64,000 nt of DNA from Pseudomonas baetica (GTDB lineage: Bacteria > Pseudomonadota > Gammaproteobacteria > Pseudomonadales > Pseudomonadaceae). The stretch is taken from positions 3,895,001 to 3,959,000 of the forward strand of contig NZ_PHHE01000001.1 of the NCBI RefSeq assembly GCF_002813455.1, in the 5' to 3' direction. Shown in pieces: positions 1 through 8,451 of the stretch. The notes under the pieces were generated by a model. That model did no database searches. It saw only the letters and a program-made list of their open reading frames with translations, and was not told where the DNA came from. The translations under genes and the position numbers were made by a program. The first letter of the stretch is position 1. Each line of letters opens with the position of its first letter.

Positions 1-193
1 GACCGAACATGCTCGGGATGATCCGGCGCAGTGGCTTGAGTAGCGGCTGAGTCGCTTTGACGATGAACTGGCAAAGCGGGTTGTAGAAGTTCGCCCGCAC
101 CAGTTGCAGGACGAAGCGCAGCAGCACGATCAGCAGATACAGGCTGCCGAGGGTTTGCAGCACGTAAACCGCTGCGGTGTTCAATCCAATCAT
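1..193 (-). CDS. yggT: YggT family membrane protein (partial, C-terminus cut by window edge)
   Basis: The first 64 residues of a small integral membrane protein are visible, starting at the ATG at 193. The start is MIGLNTAAVYVLQTLGSLYL, followed by a hydrophobic helix and the family pattern NPLCQF...QPLLKPLRRIIP, which I recognise as YggT. The gene lies 10 bases downstream of proC on the same strand, the usual Pseudomonas order yggS-proC-yggT, so it is probably cotranscribed. The family's function is not firmly known; a link to membrane stress and osmotic tolerance has been suggested. The rest of the gene lies outside the window. Confidence 0.85.
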   Translation of the reverse strand, partial: MIGLNTAAVYVLQTLGSLYLLIVLLRFVLQLVRANFYNPLCQFIVKATQPLLKPLRRIIPSMFG

Positions 194-203
194 GTAAGGC
201 TCC

Positions 204-1022
204 TTATTTGCCCAGTTGTTCGGCCATTTCGGCCGAGCGGTGCGCGGCGGCGCCGAGTGCTTTTTCCACCAGGGCTTCGAAACCACCGGCCTGGAACGAT
301 TTGATTGCAGCTTCTGTAGTACCGGCCGGCGAGGTCACGCGGCGGCGCAGTTCGGCGGCATCGACATCACTGGATACCGCCATGTGCGCGGCGCCCAGAG
401 CCGTTTGCAGGGTCAGTTGTTCGGCTGTTTCTTTCGGCAGGCCGAGTTTGACGCCAGCAGCGGTCATGGCTTCGATCAGCAGGAAGAAGTACGCAGGGCC
501 GGAACCGGACACCGCAGTCACGGCGTCCAGTTGCTGTTCTTCGTCCAGCCACAGGGCGATGCCGACGGCGGACAGCAGCTCTTCGGCTTGCTGGCGTTGT
601 TCGGCAGTCACTTCGCTCGTGGCGTACAAACCGCTCACGCCCTGACGCAGCAGCGCCGGGGTGTTCGGCATGCAGCGCACGATCGGCTGTTCGCCGAGCC
701 ATGCGGTCATGCTCGCACAAGTGATGCCGGCGGCAATCGATACCACCAGCTGATTCGGTTTCAAGCTCGGGCGAATCGCTTCGCACACGGCTTTCATCGC
801 CTGTGGCTTGACCGCCAGCACGACGACGTCGACGCCATCGATAGCCTCGGCGTTATCGGCAAAGGTTTCGATGTCGTGTTCGGCACTGACTTTGGCGCGA
901 GTTTCTTCGCCCGGATCGCTGGCGCGGATGTGCGCGGCTTCCAGACCCTTGGCCCGCAGGCCGCCGATCAGGCTGGCGGCCATGTTGCCGGCACCGATAA
1001 AGGCAATACGTGTGTTGCTCAT
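204..1022 (-). CDS. proC: Pyrroline-5-carboxylate reductase
   Basis: A 272-residue cytoplasmic enzyme that reduces 1-pyrroline-5-carboxylate to L-proline with NAD(P)H, the last step of proline synthesis. The N-terminal Rossmann motif AFIGAGNMA (about residues 7-15), the MPNTPA segment near residue 118 and the C-terminal family signature with TSPAGTTEAA are all visible. Length matches the family. It sits 23 bases downstream of yggS on the same strand and just before yggT, so these three probably form one operon. The ATG at 1022 gives the expected N-terminus MSNTRIAFIG. Confidence 0.97.
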   Translation of the reverse strand: MSNTRIAFIGAGNMAASLIGGLRAKGLEAAHIRASDPGEETRAKVSAEHDIETFADNAEAIDGVDVVVLAVKPQAMKAVCEAIRPSLKPNQLVVSIAAGITCASMTAWLGEQPIVRCMPNTPALLRQGVSGLYATSEVTAEQRQQAEELLSAVGIALWLDEEQQLDAVTAVSGSGPAYFFLLIEAMTAAGVKLGLPKETAEQLTLQTALGAAHMAVSSDVDAAELRRRVTSPAGTTEAAIKSFQAGGFEALVEKALGAAAHRSAEMAEQLGK

Positions 1023-1045
1023 GTCAGGTCCTTATCTGGAAAGTT

Positions 1046-1732
1046 TCAAGATTGGGAATAGTCGCGAGCGCCAAACAGGGCCGTACCGATACGAACCCAG
1101 GTGGCGCCTTGGGCAATGGCCGACTCGAGGTCGTGGCTCATGCCCATGGAAAGTGTGTCGAGCGGCAGATTCAGGCTGTCCTGCAAACGTTGCACAGCAG
1201 CAAATGCGGCGTCCTGTTCGGCGCGATCTTCGGTCGGCTCGGGAATTGCCATCAGCCCGCGCAGTTTCAGGCGCGGCAAGGCGTTGATGGCTTCGGCCAG
1301 GGCCGGCAGGTCGGCCGGGGTGCAGCCGGACTTGCTGGCTTCGCCGCTGACGTTGACCTGAATGCAGATATTCAGCGGCGGCATGTCGGCCGGGCGCTGT
1401 TCGGACAGGCGTTGGGCAATTTTCAGGCGATCCACGGAATGCACCCAGTCGAAATGCTCGGCAATGGCGCGAGTCTTGTTCGATTGAATGGGGCCGATGA
1501 AGTGCCAGATCAAGGGCAGGTCGGCCAGTTCGAGCTGTTTGCCCAAGGCTTCCTGCAGATAGTTCTCGCCAAAGTCGCGCAGGCCGGCGGCGTAGGCTTC
1601 ACGCAGGGCTTCGGCGGGTTTGGTCTTGCTGACAGCCAGCAACTGCACGTTGTTTTCAGTGCGCCCGGCCGCTGCGGTGGCAGCCTGGATGCGCGAACTA
1701 ACCAGTTGAATGTTGTCTGCTATCGTGGACAT
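1046..1732 (-). CDS. yggS: YggS family pyridoxal phosphate homeostasis protein (PLPBP)
   Basis: A 228-residue cytoplasmic PLP-binding protein of the YggS/PROSC family, with the single alanine-racemase-like barrel and the PLP lysine in LLAVSKTKP (Lys36). Family members buffer free pyridoxal phosphate and have no proven catalytic activity. The conserved FGENYLQE and WHFIGPIQSNK segments are present. I take the ATG at 1732 as start; a TTG one codon upstream is possible but unnecessary. It is divergent from pilT, with 56 bases between the two starts, so both promoters must lie in or near that short gap. Confidence 0.93.
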   Translation of the reverse strand: MSTIADNIQLVSSRIQAATAAAGRTENNVQLLAVSKTKPAEALREAYAAGLRDFGENYLQEALGKQLELADLPLIWHFIGPIQSNKTRAIAEHFDWVHSVDRLKIAQRLSEQRPADMPPLNICIQVNVSGEASKSGCTPADLPALAEAINALPRLKLRGLMAIPEPTEDRAEQDAAFAAVQRLQDSLNLPLDTLSMGMSHDLESAIAQGATWVRIGTALFGARDYSQS

Positions 1733-1788
1733 CAAGAGGCGCCGGCGGTCTGAAGGTTCGCGGCATTCTACTGGAATTGAGGAGCGCT

Positions 1789-2823
1789 ATGGATATCACT
1801 GAATTGCTGGCCTTCAGCGCCAAACAGGGCGCTTCCGACCTGCACCTGTCGGCCGGTCTGCCGCCGATGATCCGCGTCGATGGCGATGTGCGGCGGATCA
1901 ATCTGCCGGCGCTGGATCATAAGCAAGTGCACGAATTGATCTACGACATCATGAACGACACCCAGCGCGTCGACTTCGAGAAACATCTGGAAACCGACTT
2001 TTCCTTCGAGGTGCCGGGTGTGGCGCGGTTCCGGGTCAATGCCTTCAACCAGAACCGTGGCGCTGGCGCGGTATTCCGCACCATTCCATCGAAAGTGCTG
2101 AGCATGGAAGACCTCGCCATGGGCGACGTCTTTCGCAAGATCACCGACGCCCCACGCGGGCTGGTGCTGGTGACCGGGCCGACCGGTTCCGGAAAGTCGA
2201 CCACGCTGGCGGCGATGATCGATTACCTCAACACCCATCGCCATCACCACATCCTGACTATCGAAGATCCGATCGAATTCGTTCACGAATCGCGCAAATG
2301 CCTGATCAACCAGCGCGAAGTCCACCGCGATACCCGCAGTTTCGCCACGGCGTTGCGTTCAGCGCTGCGGGAAGACCCGGATGTGATTCTGGTCGGCGAG
2401 ATGCGTGATCTGGAAACCATTCGCCTGGCGCTCACCGCCGCCGAGACCGGGCATTTAGTGTTCGGCACGCTGCACACCACTTCAGCGGCGAAAACCATCG
2501 ACCGGGTGGTGGACGTATTCCCCGGAGACGAGAAGTCGATGGTGCGTTCGATGCTGTCGGAGTCGTTGCTGGCGGTGGTCTCGCAGACGCTGATCAAGAA
2601 GATCGGCGGCGGGCGTGTGGCGGCGCACGAGATCATGCTGGGCACGTCGGCGATCCGTAACCTGATCCGCGAGGACAAGGTGGCGCAGATGTATTCGGCG
2701 ATTCAGACGGGCGGGTCGCTGGGGATGCAGACACTGGACATGTGCCTGAAGGATCTGGTGACCAAAGGCTTGATCAGCCGCGAGCATGCGCGGGAGAAGG
2801 CGCGTACGCCGGATAATTTCTGA
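1789..2823 (+). CDS. pilT: Type IV pilus retraction ATPase PilT
   Basis: A 344-residue hexameric secretion-type ATPase at the pilus base that powers pilus retraction and twitching. Walker A GPTGSGKST is at residues 130-138, the Asp box around TIEDPIEF (157-164) and the Walker B region VILVGEMRD (199-207), followed by the His-box TGHLVFGTLHT. The ATG at 1789 with GGAG about 7 bases upstream gives the standard N-terminus MDITELLAFS. In P. aeruginosa pilU follows pilT; here the next gene is an unrelated minus-strand peptidase, so pilU is not at this locus. Confidence 0.97.
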   Translation: MDITELLAFSAKQGASDLHLSAGLPPMIRVDGDVRRINLPALDHKQVHELIYDIMNDTQRVDFEKHLETDFSFEVPGVARFRVNAFNQNRGAGAVFRTIPSKVLSMEDLAMGDVFRKITDAPRGLVLVTGPTGSGKSTTLAAMIDYLNTHRHHHILTIEDPIEFVHESRKCLINQREVHRDTRSFATALRSALREDPDVILVGEMRDLETIRLALTAAETGHLVFGTLHTTSAAKTIDRVVDVFPGDEKSMVRSMLSESLLAVVSQTLIKKIGGGRVAAHEIMLGTSAIRNLIREDKVAQMYSAIQTGGSLGMQTLDMCLKDLVTKGLISREHAREKARTPDNF

Positions 2824-2846
2824 GAGAGGCTTGTGTTGCTTTCACT

Positions 2847-2934
2847 GGCCCCTTCGCGAGCAAGCCCGCTCCCACATTGGATCTGTGTCGTTCACAAATC
2901 AAATGTGGGAGCGGGCTTGCTCGCGAAGGGGCCA
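2847..2934. repeat. REP pair (REPIN) after pilT
   Basis: Two inverted copies of the fluorescent-Pseudomonas REP core (TTCGCGAGCAAGCCCGCTCC and its complement) separated by about 25 bases, so the whole element can fold into a long hairpin. It lies between the converging pilT and peptidase genes. The same core recurs throughout the first 45 kb. Confidence 0.93.
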
Positions 2935-2966
2935 GTACTGCTTGAACAGATTCTGGATCAGTCAGC

Positions 2967-3590
2967 TCAGCGTTGAACTACGCGCATCTGCTTGCTGGCA
3001 GGCTCTTTCGGCAGCACCCGCTTGGCAACCACGTAATGTTTTTCCCAGTACGGTTTGTTCAACGTATCGATGCTCACCGACTTGCCACGACGCGGTGCGT
3101 GGATGAAACGGTCGTTGCCCAGGTAAATGGCAACGTGATTGACCCGACGGCTCTTGATGTTGAAGAAAATCAGATCGCCTGGCTTCAGATCCTTGCGATC
3201 GACTTTCTCGCCGTGGCCGCTGGCCATGGCATTGGAGGTGCGTGGCAGGTCAAACGTAGCGTCGTTGAACGCGTATTTCACCAGGCCGCTGCAGTCGAAA
3301 CCTTTACTTGGGCTGCTGCCGCCCCAACGATAAGGTGTACCGAGCACATTCACCGCGCGGCTAAGGACATTGCTGCTTTCCTTGCTCGCCATTGGTGGCA
3401 CCAGTTTGCTGTTGCCTTTGCTGCTCAGCGTGGTGACTTTGCTTTGCTTGCTTTTGCTCGATGGGGCAGAAGCATGGGATTTAGGGGTAAAGCCGTTAAC
3501 GTTGGGAAGACGTTGCTCACGATTGGTGGCGTGGGCGGCCAGTGGCATTAATAGGCAAATAGTTAGCCATGTCTTGAAAAATGGTCGCAT
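2967..3590 (-). CDS. Secreted C40 (NlpC/P60) family peptidoglycan peptidase
   Basis: A 207-residue probable murein endopeptidase. Residues 1-21 form a signal peptide (basic start, hydrophobic core, AHA cleavage area), then comes a Ser/Lys-rich linker to about residue 75, then the NlpC/P60 domain. The catalytic Cys100 lies in GFDCSGL, His152 in NHVAIYLG and the third polar residue is probably His164 in FIHAPR. It would cut stem peptides of the cell wall in the periplasm, similar to Spr/MepS-type enzymes. The exact substrate cannot be told from sequence. Confidence 0.9.
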   Translation of the reverse strand: MRPFFKTWLTICLLMPLAAHATNREQRLPNVNGFTPKSHASAPSSKSKQSKVTTLSSKGNSKLVPPMASKESSNVLSRAVNVLGTPYRWGGSSPSKGFDCSGLVKYAFNDATFDLPRTSNAMASGHGEKVDRKDLKPGDLIFFNIKSRRVNHVAIYLGNDRFIHAPRRGKSVSIDTLNKPYWEKHYVVAKRVLPKEPASKQMRVVQR

Positions 3591-3838
3591 TAGGCGTGGC
3601 TCTTAAGTGATAGCGCGCAACTTTATAACAGCTTTTTTGTCCCTTCCGAGTCCGTTGGTCGATTGACTCTGGAGGCAACGGAACCAAATAAGCGGCAAAT
3701 TGACGCGATTGTCTGACAGAAGTCCGGTGCTATAAGGCTTTGACGGAGCTCAGCCTAACATTTGCCATACGTCGGCTACCTGTAAAAAAGTCACAAAGAA
3801 TTCAAGAATATTTATCTATCGAGTGAAACGAGGTCTTC

Positions 3839-4273
3839 ATGAACAGCTATCAGCTACCCCGTGTGAAGGAAAAAGACACCCATAGCAAACTCATCGGTTA
3901 CCTGCTGTGGATCTTCGGATTTACCGGCGCTCACCGCTTTTATTACGGCAAGCCAGTGACCGGGACGATCTGGTTTTTCACCTTCGGTTTGCTGGGGATT
4001 GGCTGGCTGATCGACTTGTTTCTGATCCCGGCAATGGATCGCGAAGCGGATCTGCGCTTTGCCGACGGGCCGATCGAGTACAACGTGGCGTGGATTCTGC
4101 TGACCTTTCTCGGCGCGCTCGGCGTGCACCGGATGTACCAAGGGAAATGGATCAGCGGGCTGATCTACCTGCTGACGGGCGGGTTGTTCTTTATTGGCGT
4201 GCTGTATGACTTCTGGACGCTGAACGATCAGGTGTCGGTGCGTAACGCCGAGAATCGCGGCGCCTTCCAGTAA
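3839..4273 (+). CDS. TM2 domain-containing membrane protein
   Basis: A 144-residue inner-membrane protein with two tandem TM2-like units. Each has a hydrophobic hairpin plus the GxHRFY/GVHRMY motif and a basic KP/KW segment (GFTGAHRFYYGKP near residue 28 and GALGVHRMYQGKW near residue 92), each followed by a LIDLFL or LYDFWTL helix. The ATG at 3839 is preceded by GAGG. The function of bacterial TM2 proteins is unknown. It is monocistronic and faces away from the peptidase gene; the 248-base gap (3591-3838) must hold both promoters, but I could not place a confident -35/-10 pair. Confidence 0.85.
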   Translation: MNSYQLPRVKEKDTHSKLIGYLLWIFGFTGAHRFYYGKPVTGTIWFFTFGLLGIGWLIDLFLIPAMDREADLRFADGPIEYNVAWILLTFLGALGVHRMYQGKWISGLIYLLTGGLFFIGVLYDFWTLNDQVSVRNAENRGAFQ

Positions 4274-4275
4274 GT

Positions 4276-4357
4276 CTTCGCGAGCAGGCTCGCTCCCACA
4301 GGGGATTTGTGTCGTTCACAGATCCAATGTGGGAGCGAGCCTGCTCGCGAATGGGGC
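4276..4357. repeat. REP pair (REPIN) between TM2 gene and pyrC'
   Basis: Inverted copies of the core TTCGCGAGCAGGCTCGCTCC (4277-4304 and 4327-4355) around a short spacer, between two converging genes. Confidence 0.93.
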
Positions 4358-4366
4358 CGCCCGGTA

Positions 4367-5638
4367 TCAGGCCTGGTGGCTGATCCGCCCATCCACCAGG
4401 GTGTAACGAACCACACCCGGCAAACTGTGGCCGAGGAACGGGCAGTTCTCGCCCTTCGACAGCCAGCCTTCACCAGCCACGGTGGACGCTTTTGGATCGA
4501 ACAGGACGATATCCGCCGCACCCCCCACCGCCAGTTTGCCCGCCGGCAGGCGCAGCGCCTCGGCCGGGCCAGCGCTCAGACGCGCCAGCAGCGTCGGCAG
4601 ATCGAGCAAGCCATCCTCAACCAGCGTCATCGCCAGTGGCAGCAGCAGTTCAACACTGCTGATGCCCGGCTCGGTCGCGCCGAACGGCGCCAGTTTGGCG
4701 TCGCGCTCGTGGGGCTGGTGATGGCTGGAGATCGCTGAGACCACGCCGGACTTCACCGCTTCACGCAGGCCATCGCGATCCGCGCGGGTGCGTAGCGGCG
4801 GCTGGACATGATAGAGGCTGCTGAAGTCGATCAGCGCTTCATCGGTCAGGATCAGTTGATACAGCGCGACATCGGCGGTCACCTTCAAGCCACGCGCCTG
4901 AGCCTGAGCGATCAGGGCCACGCCGCGAGCACTGGTCAGTTGGCTAAAGTGCGCGCGTACGCCGGTCTGCTCGACCAGCAACAGGTCGCGGGCCAGCGCT
5001 ACGGTTTCAGCGGTTTCCGGAATACCCGGCAGGCCGAGGAAACTGGCGACGGCGCCTTCATGGGCCAGGCCACCTTCGGCCAGATCGTGATCCTGCGAGT
5101 TGAAGATCACCGTCAGGTCGAACGTCGCCGCATAGTCCAATGCCCGGCACAGGGTGCGGGTGTTGCGGAAACTTTCCAGACCGTTGCCGAACGCCACGCA
5201 ACCGGCGTCACGCAGCGCCACCAGTTCGGCCAGTTGCTCACCGTCCAGGCCTTTGCTCAGTGCGCCAATCGGGAACACCTTGGTGTTGCCGGCTTCGCGG
5301 GCGCGGTCGAGGATCAGTTCGGCCACGGCGGAGGTGTCGAGCACCGGTTTGGTTTGCGGCGGGCAGCACAGGCTGGTCACGCCGCCGGCCGCTGCAGCGC
5401 GAGTCTCGCTGGCAATCGAGCCTTTGCGGCTGTAACCCGGCTCGCGCAGGGCAACGTTCAGATCGACAAGGCCGGGAGCGGCCACCAGACCTGTGGCGTC
5501 GATGGTTTCGACTGCGCTGAAACCGGCCGGTGCCGCGCCGAGGGCGACGATCTTGCAGGCTTCAACGTGAATGTCGGTGATTTGATCCAGGCCGCTGCTG
5601 GGATCGATGACGCGGGCGCCGAGAATGCTGAGCTTCAC
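4367..5638 (-). CDS. pyrC': Inactive dihydroorotase homologue PyrC' (aspartate transcarbamoylase partner subunit)
   Basis: A 423-residue member of the dihydroorotase/amidohydrolase family. In Pseudomonas this protein has no dihydroorotase activity but assembles with PyrB and is needed for the aspartate transcarbamoylase holoenzyme. The sequence fits that: where active enzymes have the metal-binding HxH in D-x-HVHLREPG, this protein reads [11 protein letters not shown] (residues 58-68), with Asn61 and Ala63 replacing both histidines. The start is the GTG at 5638, which overlaps the pyrB stop codon (GTGA), suggesting translational coupling. A longer in-frame upstream extension lies inside pyrB and is not credible as coding. 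Confidence 0.93.
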   Translation of the reverse strand: MKLSILGARVIDPSSGLDQITDIHVEACKIVALGAAPAGFSAVETIDATGLVAAPGLVDLNVALREPGYSRKGSIASETRAAAAGGVTSLCCPPQTKPVLDTSAVAELILDRAREAGNTKVFPIGALSKGLDGEQLAELVALRDAGCVAFGNGLESFRNTRTLCRALDYAATFDLTVIFNSQDHDLAEGGLAHEGAVASFLGLPGIPETAETVALARDLLLVEQTGVRAHFSQLTSARGVALIAQAQARGLKVTADVALYQLILTDEALIDFSSLYHVQPPLRTRADRDGLREAVKSGVVSAISSHHQPHERDAKLAPFGATEPGISSVELLLPLAMTLVEDGLLDLPTLLARLSAGPAEALRLPAGKLAVGGAADIVLFDPKASTVAGEGWLSKGENCPFLGHSLPGVVRYTLVDGRISHQA

Positions 5639-6639
5639 TGGGCGTTCTCCTGCTCGAATTGACGTTGCGCTGTTTGCCCGCTCATGGCCATGGACAACAC
5701 GGCCATACGAATCGCGATGCCGTAGGTGACCTGATTGAGGATCACCGAGTGCGGGCCGTCGGCCACAGCGGATTCGATCTCCACCCCCCGGTTGATCGGC
5801 CCCGGGTGCATGACGATGCAATCGGGTTTGGCCCCGGCCAGGCGCGCGGTGGTCAGGCCGAACAGGCGGTAGAACTCGCCTTCGCTCGGCAGCAGGCCGC
5901 CGGTCATGCGCTCACGTTGCAGACGCAGCATGATCACCACGTCGACGTCTTTGAGGCCTTCGGTCATGTCGGTGTAGACCTTCACGCCGTATTGCTCGAT
6001 GCCGATCGGCAGCAGGGTTTTCGGCGCGATCACGCGGATGTCCGGGCAGCCGAGGGTTTTCAGCGCGAGCATGTTCGAGCGCGCGACCCGCGAGTGCAGG
6101 ATATCGCCGACGATGGCCACCGAGAGGTTTTCGAAACCGCCCTTGTGCCGACGGATAGTCAGCATGTCGAGCATGCCCTGCGTCGGGTGCGCGTGACGGC
6201 CGTCGCCGCCGTTGATGATCGCCACTTGCGGGCAAACATGTTCGGCGATGAAGTGCGCGGCGCCGGAATCACCGTGGCGCACGACGAACATATCGGCGGC
6301 CATGGCTTCGAGGTTGCGCAGGGTGTCGAGCAGCGTTTCACCTTTACTCGCCGACGAGGTCGACACGTTCAGGGTGATTACGTCGGCCGACAGCCGCTGG
6401 GCCGCCAGTTCGAAGGTGGTGCGGGTGCGCGTGGAGTTTTCGAAGAACACGTTGCACACGGTCTTGCCGCGCAGCAATGGCACCTTCTTCACGGCCCGGG
6501 CACCGACTTCGAGGAATGAGTCGGCAGTGTCGAGGATTTCCGTCAGCAACTCGCGGCGCAGGCCGTCGAGCGAGAGGAAGTGGCGCAGCTGGCCCTGATC
6601 ATTGAGCTGCAGCGGGCGCTTGGTATCTAGAGGCGTCAT
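5635..6639 (-). CDS. pyrB: Aspartate carbamoyltransferase catalytic subunit
   Basis: A 334-residue enzyme joining carbamoyl phosphate and aspartate in step two of pyrimidine synthesis. The carbamoyl-phosphate motif STRTRTTFE (near residue 60), the [10 protein letters not shown] loop and the HPGPINRG segment are intact. The N-terminal tail (about 20 residues before the core) is typical of the Pseudomonas type, whose PyrB carries the nucleotide effector site. The ATG at 6639 gives [12 protein letters not shown]; an in-frame TTG six codons upstream is possible. It lies 27 bases after pyrR and overlaps pyrC'. Confidence 0.96.
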   Translation of the reverse strand: MTPLDTKRPLQLNDQGQLRHFLSLDGLRRELLTEILDTADSFLEVGARAVKKVPLLRGKTVCNVFFENSTRTRTTFELAAQRLSADVITLNVSTSSASKGETLLDTLRNLEAMAADMFVVRHGDSGAAHFIAEHVCPQVAIINGGDGRHAHPTQGMLDMLTIRRHKGGFENLSVAIVGDILHSRVARSNMLALKTLGCPDIRVIAPKTLLPIGIEQYGVKVYTDMTEGLKDVDVVIMLRLQRERMTGGLLPSEGEFYRLFGLTTARLAGAKPDCIVMHPGPINRGVEIESAVADGPHSVILNQVTYGIAIRMAVLSMAMSGQTAQRQFEQENAQ

Positions 6640-6666
6640 CGCGAGGGGGACTCTCAATAGGGCGGA

Positions 6667-7173
6667 TTAAGGATTCAGGTCTTGCAGTTCGAGCGTCAAC
6701 GGCTCGGGGCCGGACAGCTTCACGCGCTCGTGGGCGGCCAGCGCCAGGGTCGCGCCGACCACGTTCGGGCGGATCGGCAGCTCACCGGCGTCCAGGTCCA
6801 ACAGGCAGACCAGGGTCACGCTGGCCGGGCGGCCGTAGTCGAACAATTCGTTCATGGCGGCGCGGATGGTGCGGCCGCTCATCAGCACGTCGTCGATCAG
6901 CACCAGATGCTGGCCTTCGATCTCGAAGGGCAGGGCGGACGGGCGCACTTGCGGATGCAGGCCGTTCTGGCTGAAGTCATCGCGGTAGAAGGAAACATCC
7001 AGCGTGCCCAGCGGCACGTCGCTGCCCAATTCCTTGAGCAAGGCTTGCGCGACCCAGATGCCGCCAGTGCGGATGCCGATGTAACGCGGTTCGCGGATAT
7101 CACGCTGGGCAAGGTGCGCCTTGAGGCGTGTCGCCATCTGGCTGATCAGATCGGCGGGATTGGGCAGGCTCAT
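6667..7173 (-). CDS. pyrR: Bifunctional pyrimidine regulator/uracil phosphoribosyltransferase PyrR
   Basis: A 168-residue protein of the type I phosphoribosyltransferase fold. The PRPP-binding loop [19 protein letters not shown] is clear. In Gram-positives PyrR binds pyr mRNA and causes attenuation; in Pseudomonas its regulatory role on pyrB-pyrC' is less settled, although the gene heads the same probable operon here. The start ATG at 7173 is preceded by AGGAGCAACC. A strong hairpin lies upstream at 7235-7256, between ruvX and this gene. Confidence 0.94.
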   Translation of the reverse strand: MSLPNPADLISQMATRLKAHLAQRDIREPRYIGIRTGGIWVAQALLKELGSDVPLGTLDVSFYRDDFSQNGLHPQVRPSALPFEIEGQHLVLIDDVLMSGRTIRAAMNELFDYGRPASVTLVCLLDLDAGELPIRPNVVGATLALAAHERVKLSGPEPLTLELQDLNP

Positions 7174-7231
7174 GGTTGCTCCTTCTTCGACCCGAGCCGC
7201 GTCCTGCCGGACGTGGCTGGGGGTTTAGCCA

Positions 7232-7256
7232 AAAGAAAAGCGCCGTAGCGCTTTTC
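7232..7256 (-). terminator. Hairpin with T-rich tail between ruvX and pyrR
   Basis: On the minus strand the stem GAAAAGCGC/GCGCTTTTC (9 bp, loop of 4) is followed by CTTTTCTTTTGG-like T-rich sequence. It lies just after the ruvX stop and about 60 bases before the pyrR start. It reads as a Rho-independent terminator of the yqgE-ruvX unit, or as an attenuator ahead of the pyr genes. No competing antiterminator stem was worked out. Confidence 0.7.
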
Positions 7257-7270
7257 AGAATTAAATGCAG

Positions 7271-7708
7271 TCAGGATTCAAAGAGTGCGGTGTTTTCGTC
7301 GAGCCAGCCCTGCAACAGCAGAGCCGCGGCGATGGCGTCCACCGGGTTGTCGCGGTAACTGCCTTTCTGGCCGCCACGGGCCAGCCGTTCGCCCTTGGCT
7401 TCGAACGTCGTCAGTCGCTCGTCGTGGGTGTAAAAGGGCAGGTTGAAGCGGCCATTGAGGCGCCGGGCGAACTTTTCTGCGCGTACGCACATGTCGCTCG
7501 GCGTGCCGTCCATGTTCAGCGGCAGGCCGACGACGACGGCGTCGGGTTTCCATTCCTTTATAAGCGCTTCGACCTGGTTCCAGTCGGGCACGCCGTTCTG
7601 CGCTTTGAGGGTGCAGAGTTCGCGGGCCTGGCCGGTGATCACCTGGCCGACGGCAACGCCGATCTGTTTGGTGCCGTAGTCGAAGCCGAGAATCAGGCGC
7701 AGGGCCAT
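7271..7708 (-). CDS. ruvX: Putative Holliday junction resolvase / pre-16S rRNA nuclease RuvX (YqgF)
   Basis: A 145-residue RNase H-fold protein of the YqgF family, which takes part in 5' maturation of 16S rRNA and has been proposed as a Holliday junction resolvase. The first catalytic Asp lies in LILGFDYGTKQIGVAVG; the VVGLPLNMDG strand and the terminal DAIAAALLL acidic motif are also present. Its ATG overlaps the stop of yqgE (ATGA), so the two are translationally coupled. Confidence 0.93.
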   Translation of the reverse strand: MALRLILGFDYGTKQIGVAVGQVITGQARELCTLKAQNGVPDWNQVEALIKEWKPDAVVVGLPLNMDGTPSDMCVRAEKFARRLNGRFNLPFYTHDERLTTFEAKGERLARGGQKGSYRDNPVDAIAAALLLQGWLDENTALFES

Positions 7709-8280
7709 CAGGCGTGCCCTGCCTGGCTGGTCAGCAGGTTGAGGTCGATCCCCAAGTGCCGGGCCGCCGCGTCCAGACGCAATTCGCTGCTGGTGTTGAA
7801 CAGGATGTCGGTGTCATACGGGCAGGTCAGCCAGGCGTTGTCGGCCATTTCGGCTTCCAGTTGCCCGGCTTCCCAACCGGCGTAACCGAGGGCAATCAGG
7901 CTTTTGGCCGGGCCGACGCCGTCAGCGATGGCGAACAGCACGTCTTGTGAAGTGGACAAGGCCAAATCGCCGTCGAGCTGGGCGGTGGCCTGGAAGGTCT
8001 TGCCCGCCGGGTGCAGGACAAAGCCGCGATCGGTCTGCACCGGCCCGCCGATAAAGATCGGCACATGCTGGCAGAGGCCCGGCGGATCGATGTCCGGGCG
8101 CAATTGCTCAAGGATGTCAGCCAGATTCAGCTCTTGCGGCCTGTTGACCACAATGCCCATGGCGCCATTGGCCGTGTGCTCGACGATGTAGGTCAAGGTG
8201 TGGGCAAAGTTCGGGTCGGCCATGTGGGGCATGGCGATCAGGAAGTGATGCTTGAGGTAGCTGGGGCTGACGTTTTTCAT
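7708..8280 (-). CDS. algH: YqgE/AlgH family protein
   Basis: A 190-residue protein of the UPF0301 (YqgE/AlgH) family. Recognisable blocks are LKHHFLIAMPHMADPNFAHTLTYIVEH, GAMGIVVNRP, FIGGPVQTDRGFVLH and GYAGWEAGQLEAE (given here in part). In P. aeruginosa AlgH was named for an effect on alginate expression, but its biochemistry is unclear. The ATG at 8280 gives the conserved start MKNVSPSYLKH; in-frame sequence upstream does not resemble the family. It is coupled to ruvX, the usual gamma-proteobacterial order. Confidence 0.92.
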   Translation of the reverse strand: MKNVSPSYLKHHFLIAMPHMADPNFAHTLTYIVEHTANGAMGIVVNRPQELNLADILEQLRPDIDPPGLCQHVPIFIGGPVQTDRGFVLHPAGKTFQATAQLDGDLALSTSQDVLFAIADGVGPAKSLIALGYAGWEAGQLEAEMADNAWLTCPYDTDILFNTSSELRLDAAARHLGIDLNLLTSQAGHA

Positions 8281-8344
8281 GTGCGCTAGTGTGGCGTTCA
8301 AGGGGCGAACTGACAAGCTAGTGATGCAGGTGACACACCGATCC

Positions 8345-8438
8345 AATGTGGGAGCGAGCCTGCTCGCGAAAGCGGTGGATCAGTCACATCAGTGTTGGAT
8401 GACACACCGCATTCGCGAGCAGGCTCGCTCCTACAGGG
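8345..8438. repeat. REP pair (REPIN) upstream of algH
   Basis: Outward copies of the GGGAGCGAGCCTGCTCGCGAA core and its complement (8350-8370 and about 8413-8436), with one base change (CTCCTACA for CTCCCACA) in the second copy. Confidence 0.92.
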
Positions 8439-8451
8439 TTTTGTAGTGTCT

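Noticed and set aside
5639..5821. 61-residue N-terminal extension of pyrC'
   Set aside because: It lies inside pyrB in another frame and has no similarity to the family; the GTG overlapping the pyrB stop fits better.
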